Assembly (NCBI GenBank): GCA_937871685.1
Contig: CALMOL010000404.1
Span: 1-6,470, forward strand
Reading direction: 5' to 3'
Length of the DNA stretch: 6,470 bases
Source of the DNA: an uncultured Verrucomicrobiota bacterium
Lineage (GTDB): Bacteria; Verrucomicrobiota; Verrucomicrobiia; Chthoniobacterales; SZAS-18
A program made the position numbers and the translations under genes. Below the pieces are notes generated by a model. That model ran no database searches, was not told the origin of the DNA, and saw only the letters and a list, made by a program, of their open reading frames with translations. Shown in pieces: positions 1 through 4,905 of this stretch. The stretch's first letter is position 1. Each line of letters begins with the position of its first letter.

Positions 1-27
1 AGCCACGACCTGCCACTCACGATCCAC
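1..27 (-). CDS. Possible 5' end of a gene running off the left edge
   Basis: Downstream of the signal peptidase stop, the minus strand carries AAGGA followed 4 bases later by GTG (complement of positions 25-27). It then has eight open codons to the edge, giving (V/M)DREWQVVA. This is the only place in the window where a good Shine-Dalgarno match sits at a sensible distance from a start codon. If real, the gene lies about 40 bp after the signal peptidase stop and would be in the same operon. Nine residues are too few to identify a product, and a chance match is quite possible. Confidence 0.25.
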
Positions 28-66
28 AATTCCTTGCCCCGCCGCCCGGCGACTCACGAGTCCGAT

Positions 67-1197
67 TCAATCGATGAAGCCGAAATGGTTCCCCAGCGGC
101 CAATACACGAACCAGCCGCGGCCCACGAGATTCTTGCCCGGAACGGTGCCCCACCAGCGCGAGTCGGAGGAATTGTAAGAGTTGTCCCCGAGCGCAAAAT
201 ACTCGTCCGCCGGGACCGTGAAGGTCTCGCCCGGCGTGCGCAGGTAACGGGCGCGCAGGTTCCCGTAGCCGCCGTAGCCGTCGCGCATGGACCCCACGCG
301 CGCGAGCCCCTTTTCGGTGGCCAGCGCGCCGTTGACGTAGAGGCGCGGCGAGTCGATCCGCAGCTCCGTGCCCGGTGTGCCGCCCATGCGCTTGATGTAG
401 TGCTCGCCCCGCACCGGCTGCCCCGCCTCCACCTGACCGGCGCCGATTCCCGGGATGCCCTCCGTCGAGAATACCATCACGTCGTCCCGCCGCGGCGCGC
501 GGAAATGCCACGAGGCCATGTCCACGAAGACGTGGTCGCCGGCCTGCACGTAGCCGCGGGCTACCGTCTCGCCCGCGCGGAACTCGCGGCCGGGGAAAAC
601 GCCGAAGCCATTGCCGGCGTCGGCGAGGTTGGCGAGCGGGATGTGGAGCGTCTCGGTGCGTCCGCTCGCCCACTGGATCGTGGTGTAGTCGAAGAAGCGC
701 AGCCGCTTCACCGGCCGGAGCCCCGCCACGCGGTCGGCGCCGGGGGTGGTCACGTCCAGATACACGCGGCCGTTCCAGAATTGCTCCCACCACTGGCGCG
801 GGGCCGGGGGCAGCGGCTGGTCGGGCGCGAAGCGCCGCACGATGTTCCCGTTGAGCGTGGGCTGCATGGAGCCGGTCGGGATCTGGAAGGGCCCGAGCAG
901 GTAGGTGCGGAAGGCCACCACCACGGCCACGGCGGTGACGACGAGCTCGGTCCACTCCCGCACCGGGCTGGGCTTCGGCGTGTGCGGCACGAACGCCTTC
1001 TCCAGGTCCGCCATCGCGTCGTCGAGCGGCTTCCCGCCGCCCTCGCGCTGGCGGCGCTCCACGAGGTCGGCCGCCCCTTCCAGCTCCGCCGCGGCTTCCG
1101 CGGAAAGGAGATCCCGCCGCCGGTGGATCATCTCGCGCGCGCTGCGCACCAGCGTGCGGGACTGGCGGGACTGTCGGGAAGTAAAAAGCGAAAGCAT
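67..1197 (-). CDS. lepB: Signal peptidase I
   Basis: This 376-residue membrane serine protease removes signal peptides from exported proteins on the outer face of the cytoplasmic membrane. Residues 1-80 are charged and probably cytoplasmic. One hydrophobic segment (about 84-101) anchors the enzyme. The family boxes follow in order: IPTGSMQPTL with nucleophile Ser110; GDHVFVD at 220-226 and FRAPRRDDVMVF at 232-243; YIKRMGG with general-base Lys269; and GDNSYNSSDSRWWG at 337-350, where the last box is complete. Ser110 and Lys269 are 159 residues apart, against about 55 in E. coli LepB, so there is an insert of roughly 100 residues between the first two boxes. The ATG start at 1197 has no recognisable Shine-Dalgarno sequence. 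An internal Met23 is possible but less likely. The gene lies 134 bp downstream of the amidase on the same strand. The family call is secure; the role of the insert is unknown. Confidence 0.96.
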   Translation of the reverse strand: MLSLFTSRQSRQSRTLVRSAREMIHRRRDLLSAEAAAELEGAADLVERRQREGGGKPLDDAMADLEKAFVPHTPKPSPVREWTELVVTAVAVVVAFRTYLLGPFQIPTGSMQPTLNGNIVRRFAPDQPLPPAPRQWWEQFWNGRVYLDVTTPGADRVAGLRPVKRLRFFDYTTIQWASGRTETLHIPLANLADAGNGFGVFPGREFRAGETVARGYVQAGDHVFVDMASWHFRAPRRDDVMVFSTEGIPGIGAGQVEAGQPVRGEHYIKRMGGTPGTELRIDSPRLYVNGALATEKGLARVGSMRDGYGGYGNLRARYLRTPGETFTVPADEYFALGDNSYNSSDSRWWGTVPGKNLVGRGWFVYWPLGNHFGFID

Positions 1198-1212
1198 CGG
1201 TGGAGACGGGGC

Positions 1213-1258
1213 CTGGCGGGCGGGCGGCCATCATCCGCGGCGCATCCCGGCCCGCCAG
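1213..1258. repeat. Inverted repeat upstream of signal peptidase gene
   Basis: CTGGCGGGC (1213-1221) is exactly complementary to GCCCGCCAG (1250-1258), with a 28-base loop that includes the palindrome CCGCGG. The repeat lies 16-61 bases before the lepB start codon, in the 134-bp space after the amidase gene. No T-run follows it on either strand, so it does not look like an intrinsic terminator. It could be a leader RNA structure or a protein site. In DNA this GC-rich a 9-bp match can also arise by chance. I saw no convincing promoter in this spacer. Confidence 0.35.
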
Positions 1259-1331
1259 CGGAAAGTCCGTTCCGGCACCGCCGCGCCGCATCCGCGCAAG
1301 CGCCGCGTGGCGCTCGCGCGCGAAATCGAGG

Positions 1332-2069
1332 TCAGAACGTCTTTCGGTCGCTCGCGCGCGACAGCGGCGAGGCGATTTCCGGCACGGGTGGGATTCCCGC
1401 GTCGCCCTCGTAGTATTGCTTGCGGATGCCGGAGGCGATCGCCCGGGCGAGGCGCTGGCGGAATTCCGGGCTGCCCAGGCGCGCGGCCTCGGCGGCGTTG
1501 GTGACAAATCCACACTCGACCAGCACGCTGGGAATCTCCGGGTTGCGCGTGAGGCGGATGCGGCGGCGGATCGTGCCCATGTCGTTCTGCCCGGCCTCGC
1601 CGACGAGCGCGCGCTGGATGTGCGTGGCAAGCCCCACCGAGTTGGGCTTCCAGTAGAAAGTCATCGCGCCCTGCGCGTTGCGGCCGCCCGCGTTGTAATG
1701 GATGGAGACGAGGACGGCGCCTTCGGCCGCGCGGCGGTTGGCGAGCGCCACGCGGTCATCCAGCTCGATGAAACGGTCGTCGTCCCGCGTCATCGCGGTG
1801 GCGATGCCCATGCCGCGCAGCTCGGTCGCAAGGCGTTGCGCGGTGTCGAGCGCGAGGTCCTTCTCGCGCAGGCCGTTGCCCTGGCCGCCATTGTCCTGCC
1901 CGCCGTGCCCGGCGTCGATCAGCACCAAGGAGAAGCCCTGCGCGCGGCGCGGGTCGGCCGTGCCGCCGCCGATTCCACGGATTCCTCCGAGGGGAGCGCT
2001 GGCGCATCCGACGAGGACAAAGGCGAGGGCAGCAAGGGTGAGGCGCAGGAGAAGCATGGGTAGAAGCAT
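1332..2069 (-). CDS. N-acetylmuramoyl-L-alanine amidase (Amidase_3), lipoprotein
   Basis: This is a 245-residue zinc amidase that cleaves the bond between MurNAc and L-Ala of the peptidoglycan stem peptide. The N-terminus (residues 1-21) is a hydrophobic signal ending in LVGC, a lipobox with Cys22 as the lipidated residue, so the protein is probably anchored in the periplasm. The catalytic domain spans about 47-218. It shows IDAGHGG (His55), REKD (Glu69) and SIHYNA (His124), which together give the expected His-Glu-His zinc site, and then the active-site motif SVLVECGF (Glu185). SIHYNA replaces the common SIHANA. There are no SPOR, LysM or AMIN domains, so this is a minimal amidase. ATG at 2069 is used; a second ATG at 2057 would still keep the signal. 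Neither has a Shine-Dalgarno sequence. Its upstream neighbour is separated from it by a candidate terminator, so it likely begins its own unit with lepB. Confidence 0.94.
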   Translation of the reverse strand: MLLPMLLLRLTLAALAFVLVGCASAPLGGIRGIGGGTADPRRAQGFSLVLIDAGHGGQDNGGQGNGLREKDLALDTAQRLATELRGMGIATAMTRDDDRFIELDDRVALANRRAAEGAVLVSIHYNAGGRNAQGAMTFYWKPNSVGLATHIQRALVGEAGQNDMGTIRRRIRLTRNPEIPSVLVECGFVTNAAEAARLGSPEFRQRLARAIASGIRKQYYEGDAGIPPVPEIASPLSRASDRKTF

Positions 2070-2146
2070 ACACCACGGCCTTGCCCGCCCGCCGCCGCAA
2101 CGGTCGCGTGCGTCACGCCGCGGGCTCCAACCTCAAAAGAAATCGT

Positions 2147-2177
2147 CCTTGGCCGCCGGTCGCGAAAACGGCCAAGG
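2147..2177 (-). terminator. Candidate intrinsic terminator after the thioredoxin-like gene
   Basis: CCTTGGCCG (2147-2155) pairs perfectly with CGGCCAAGG (2169-2177) around a 13-base loop. On the minus strand the hairpin is followed by ACGATTTCTTTTG (2134-2146), a T-rich tail that stands out in this GC-rich DNA. The stem begins 50 bases after the stop codon of the thioredoxin-like gene. The position and polarity fit termination of the udgX-thioredoxin transcript before the amidase-lepB pair. The tail is interrupted by a few non-T bases and starts a few bases after the stem, so it may be of moderate strength. Confidence 0.6.
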
Positions 2178-2226
2178 CTCGCATCGTTTCATTTACGAGC
2201 GGCGCCCGATTCGAGCCGGTTCCCGC

Positions 2227-2733
2227 TCACCATTTCGCGCGCGAGTCGTCAACCATCTGCTGGAGCATCGGAAAGCGGACCTCGCCGTAGTTCATCGCGT
2301 AGGCGAGCTTGCCGTCGCGGAACACCCAGGTGCTCGGCAGCCAGCCCACCGGCTGGCCAAGGAACTGCTTGATCTTGTTTTCCTTGCGCGGGCCGGGGTG
2401 CGCCATCACGCGCACGTTCGCCTGCGAGCCGACGCCGCCGCGCGCCAGCATGTCGCGTCCATCCCTGCCGTCGTCCCACACGGTGAGGAAAACGAACTGC
2501 GTTTCCGAGTTGGCACCGACGAACCTGGCCCAGCCGCCTTCCTTCAGCTCGTTGGCGCAATTCGGGCACCACGTGGCCCACAGGTGGACCACCGTGATCC
2601 CCGGGCGCTCGGCGAGGGCGCGCACCTGCTCCTCGACCGCCGCGCCGTCGGTGGGGGCCGGGGCGGGAATCTGGGCGGAGGCGGTCGCCGCCAGCAGGGC
2701 GAGCGGAAGGAGAAGGAAGCGGCGGAGGTTCAT
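2227..2733 (-). CDS. Secreted thioredoxin-like (TlpA/ResA-type) protein
   Basis: This is a 168-residue thioredoxin-fold protein, probably an exported thiol-disulfide oxidoreductase. Residues 1-20 form a classic signal peptide (Arg4-Arg5, a Leu/Ala-rich core, then ATASA before Gln21), so the mature protein should be periplasmic. The strand-loop motif VVHLWATWCPNC places the redox pair at Cys56 and Cys59. WLPSTWVFRDGKL at 131-143 supplies the cis-proline loop (Pro133) and the following strand. The CPNC active site differs from the common CGPC or CxPC forms, which may change the redox potential. The stop codon lies 50 bases before a terminator-like hairpin. The ATG at 2733 is 27 bp from the udgX stop, so the two genes are probably cotranscribed, though no functional link is obvious. 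The start lacks a Shine-Dalgarno sequence but gives an ideal signal peptide. The natural substrate cannot be told from sequence. Confidence 0.88.
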   Translation of the reverse strand: MNLRRFLLLPLALLAATASAQIPAPAPTDGAAVEEQVRALAERPGITVVHLWATWCPNCANELKEGGWARFVGANSETQFVFLTVWDDGRDGRDMLARGGVGSQANVRVMAHPGPRKENKIKQFLGQPVGWLPSTWVFRDGKLAYAMNYGEVRFPMLQQMVDDSRAKW

Positions 2734-2760
2734 GGCGGTCGGAGCGGGAGAAAGAAGCTG

Positions 2761-3435
2761 TCACCCTGGCGCGCCCTGGGGTCCATCGCGCGCCGCGTCC
2801 GCGGCCCGGCGCAGGTCCGCGACGAACCGCGCGAAGGCCGCCTCGCGCGATGCCTCGTCCGGCACGCGCAGGAGCGCCGACGGGTGCGCGGTCACGAAGG
2901 TGGCCGCGGCGTGGGGCGTCGCGTGCGCCCGGCCGCGGTCGCGTTCCACGCGGGCATCGCGCCCGAGCACGGCTTGCGCGGCGGTGGCGCCGAGGCAGAC
3001 GAGCGCGCGGGGCTGTAGCCGGCGCAGCTCCGCTTCCCACCACGGGCGACATGAGGCCACGTCGCGCGCCCCCGGCGACTGGTGCAGGCGCAGCTTGCCG
3101 CGCGGCACCCACTTGAAGTGCTTCACCGCGTTCGTAAGCCAGCAGTCTTCCCGCGCGATCCCCGCCTCGGCCAGGGCGCGGTCAAGCAGCCGGCCGGCCG
3201 GGCCGATGAAGGGGCGCCCTTCCCGGTCCTCCCGGTCGCCTGGCTGCTCGCCGAGCAGCACCAGGCGCGCGGCGGCCGGGCCCTCGCCAAAGACGGTTTG
3301 CGTCGCGCTCTTCCACAGCGGGCACGCGCGGCAACCGGCGGCGGCGGCACGCAACCCCTCGAGATCTGCCCCGCCCGGCGGCTCGGCCAAGCGGTGCTCG
3401 CCCGAGGCAGATGAACGACGAGGAGCGGCGGGCAT
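2761..3435 (-). CDS. udgX: UdgX-family uracil-DNA binding protein
   Basis: This is a family 4-like uracil-DNA glycosylase homologue of 224 residues from Met at 3435. Numbered from that Met, it shows an Fe-S pair CRACPLW (Cys35, Cys38), the motif GEQPGDREDREGRPF followed by GPAGRLLD (62-85), TNAVKH (101-106), RGKLRLHQ with His118, ASCRPWW (Cys129) and the uracil-site motif HPSALLR (184-190). The GEQPGDxED form, VKH instead of VKC, and the lysine/arginine-histidine loop are hallmarks of UdgX. In the Mycobacterium smegmatis protein the loop reads KRRIH, and its histidine becomes covalently bonded to DNA after uracil removal. I therefore infer a suicide-type uracil sensor or repair protein. An in-frame GTG at 3507 would add 24 residues. 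Those codons include TTT, TCA, AGA and CGA, unlike the GC-ending codons of the gene, and cover a hairpin, so I prefer 3435. The gene is divergent from the SDR gene. Confidence 0.9.
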   Translation of the reverse strand: MPAAPRRSSASGEHRLAEPPGGADLEGLRAAAAGCRACPLWKSATQTVFGEGPAAARLVLLGEQPGDREDREGRPFIGPAGRLLDRALAEAGIAREDCWLTNAVKHFKWVPRGKLRLHQSPGARDVASCRPWWEAELRRLQPRALVCLGATAAQAVLGRDARVERDRGRAHATPHAAATFVTAHPSALLRVPDEASREAAFARFVADLRRAADAARDGPQGAPG

Positions 3436-3474
3436 GGGCGGGGTGGGGATCGTTCTCCGTGAAAATCGCGCGAG

Positions 3475-3500
3475 CGCACGGCGGTGCCCGTGCGTTTTCT
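3475..3500 (+). terminator. Terminator-like hairpin in divergent spacer
   Basis: CGCACGG (3475-3481) pairs with CCGTGCG (3488-3494) around a 6-base loop, followed directly on the plus strand by TTTTCT (3495-3500). This has the shape of a short intrinsic terminator pointing toward the SDR gene. No plus-strand gene ends upstream, so it would stop transcription running antisense to udgX, or lie in the leader of the divergent transcripts. Read on the minus strand, the stem lacks an adjacent T-run. The stem is only 7 bp. Confidence 0.4.
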
Positions 3501-3546
3501 CCCGCACCCTTCACCGGGCGTCGCGTGACTCCCTCGCCATCGCCGC

Positions 3547-3574
3547 TTGCCGCCCCCGCCGCGTGCCCTACGGT
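3547..3574 (+). promoter_or_regulatory. Candidate promoter for the SDR gene
   Basis: TTGCCG (3547-3552) is followed after 16 bases by TACGGT (3569-3574), 50 bases before the SDR start codon. This matches TTGACA at 4 of 6 positions and TATAAT at 3 of 6, keeping the most conserved bases TTG and TA...T. The placement in the divergent spacer, downstream of the hairpin at 3475-3500, is sensible. The match is weak and I could not find an equivalent for udgX on the other strand. Confidence 0.33.
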
Positions 3575-3624
3575 GGTCGCCGGCCGGGCGTTCGTGCTGG
3601 TTCGGCCAATCACCACGCGCCTCC

Positions 3625-4503
3625 ATGAAAGACCTTCTCGAATGCACGGCCCTCATCACGGGCGCCTCCTCCGGGATCGGCGCCGAGATCGCGCGCCAGC
3701 TTGCCCCGCTTGCCTCCGGTCTCATCCTCACCGCGCGCCGCGCGGATCGGCTCGAAGCCCTTGCCGATGAGTTGCGTGAGGCAAACGCCGGACTCCGCGT
3801 CGAGGTTCGCTCGTGCGATCTCCTCAAGCAGGAAGACGTGACCGCCCTGTGCGACTGGATCGAGGCGGATCAAGTCCCCCTCGATCTCCTCGTCAACAAC
3901 GCCGGCCTCGGCGACCCCGGGGTGTTCGAGAGCTCCGAGTGGCAGAAGGTGGACGAGATGATTCGCGTCAACGTGGTGGCCCTCACTTACCTGACGCACC
4001 GGATGATCCCCACGCTGCGCCGCCATCGGCCGGGCGCGATCCTCAACGTGTCCTCGCTCGCGTCCACGCTCCCGGTCGCCGGCCTCGGGGTGTATTCGGC
4101 GACGAAGGCCTACGTGTCCTCGTTTTCCGAGGCGCTGCGCTCGGAGCTGCGCGGCACCGGCGTGAGCGTCACGCAGGTGTGCCCCGGCCCGGTGGAAACG
4201 GAGTTCGCCAAGCGCGCCAAGCGCGCCGATGGCACTTCGCTGCCCACCTCCACGCCGACGTTTCTCGAGGTGCCCGTCGCCGACGTGGCGGCCGCGGCCC
4301 TGCGCGCCGTGGCGACCGACCGCGCGCGCGTGTTTCCCGGCTCGATCGTCACCGCCGCGGCGTTGTTCTTCGCGTTGTGCCCGATGTTCATCCTTCGCTG
4401 GGGCATGGAGAAGCGCATGGGCGCCATCCGCGACCGGCATGTCCCTCGCGGCCGGCCCGGCGACGAGTCCTACGTGTTCGACGCGGAGTTTGACCAGCCG
4501 TGA
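3625..4503 (+). CDS. Short-chain dehydrogenase/reductase (SDR), classical type
   Basis: This is a 292-residue NAD(P)-dependent oxidoreductase with a Rossmann fold. It shows the cofactor motif TGASSGIG (12-19), LTARR at 35-39 whose arginines suggest NADP(H), NNAG (91-94), structural Asn116, and the catalytic set Ser144, Tyr157 and Lys161 (YSATK), followed by PGPVETEF. Overall it resembles the DltE/YqjQ-like group (COG0300), whose substrates are mostly unknown. Residues 238-258 are strongly hydrophobic (SIVTAAALFFALCPMFIL) and could let the C-terminus associate with the membrane. The ATG at 3625 is chosen because the glycine-rich motif then begins at the normal distance from the N-terminus. An upstream in-frame start at 3547 adds a proline/arginine-rich stretch unlike the family and overlaps the candidate promoter. 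No Shine-Dalgarno sequence is visible. The TMEM14-family gene follows 35 bp later. Confidence 0.93.
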   Translation: MKDLLECTALITGASSGIGAEIARQLAPLASGLILTARRADRLEALADELREANAGLRVEVRSCDLLKQEDVTALCDWIEADQVPLDLLVNNAGLGDPGVFESSEWQKVDEMIRVNVVALTYLTHRMIPTLRRHRPGAILNVSSLASTLPVAGLGVYSATKAYVSSFSEALRSELRGTGVSVTQVCPGPVETEFAKRAKRADGTSLPTSTPTFLEVPVADVAAAALRAVATDRARVFPGSIVTAAALFFALCPMFILRWGMEKRMGAIRDRHVPRGRPGDESYVFDAEFDQP

Positions 4504-4538
4504 GCGGCGCAGCCAGCGCATCCCATTTCCATTCTCTC

Positions 4539-4865
4539 ATGCTTCCCTTCGCTAAAATCTACTTCATCGTTTTTGGGTTTCTCACCATTGTCGGCGGCTA
4601 CATGGGATTCCGGGCGGGATCGACGATCTCGCTCGTCGCCGGGGGCGTCGCCGGCGTCTTGCTGGCGGCGGGCGGATACCTGCTCCGTGCGGATGCCGTG
4701 CCGATCATTCTCGGGCTGGATTTCATTTGCGGGCTGCTCCTTTTCCGCTTTGGCGGCGTCTTCTTGAAGACCTACGCCTTCATGCCGGCCGGGCTCATGT
4801 CGGCTCTCTCGCTCATCGGCCTAGTTCTCGCCACGGTGTTGTTCACCATGCGCCCGACGGCCTAA
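4539..4865 (+). CDS. TMEM14-family (UPF0136) small membrane protein
   Basis: This is a 108-residue, very hydrophobic protein with four predicted membrane helices at about 5-22, 28-48, 52-72 and 84-103. Family features include the early GGYMGFRAGS segment (19-28), glycine-rich helix 2 (GGVAGVLLAAGGYLL), then LLLFRF and the KTYAFMPAGLMSALSL stretch before the last helix. That pattern is typical of TMEM14 proteins in bacteria, plastids and mitochondria. Plastid FAX1 exports fatty acids and human TMEM14C acts in heme precursor transport; bacterial members are largely uncharacterised, so the transported substrate here is unknown. ATG at 4539 is preferred. A GTG at 4500 overlapping the SDR stop would add 13 polar residues that the family does not have. 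With 35 bp to the SDR gene and 40 bp to the next gene, cotranscription is likely. Confidence 0.87.
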   Translation: MLPFAKIYFIVFGFLTIVGGYMGFRAGSTISLVAGGVAGVLLAAGGYLLRADAVPIILGLDFICGLLLFRFGGVFLKTYAFMPAGLMSALSLIGLVLATVLFTMRPTA

Positions 4866-4905
4866 GCGACCAGGTCGTCGAGATTCGCGAGCCCCGTCAT
4901 TTTGG

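Noticed and set aside
51..62. GACTC-AC-GAGTC inverted repeat as a lepB terminator
   Set aside because: A 5-bp stem with a 2-base loop cannot fold into a stable hairpin and no T-run follows.
34..1413. 459-codon plus-strand open frame opposite signal peptidase
   Set aside because: Arg/His/Ala-rich shadow of a well-supported gene with all catalytic boxes on the other strand; such frames are expected at this GC content.
17..1630. 537-codon minus-strand frame across lepB and the amidase
   Set aside because: Arg/Gly/Pro-rich composition with no domain, and it overlaps two clear genes in another frame.
1702..3018. 438-codon plus-strand frame over the amidase, thioredoxin-like and udgX genes
   Set aside because: Runs antisense to three recognisable proteins and shows no motif of its own.
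3610..4521. 303-codon minus-strand frame opposite the SDR gene
   Set aside because: Shadow frame; the plus strand encodes a complete classical SDR.
4866..4905. Terminator between the TMEM14 and GH75 genes
   Set aside because: CGACC-A-GGTCG is too tight to form a hairpin and has no T-tail.
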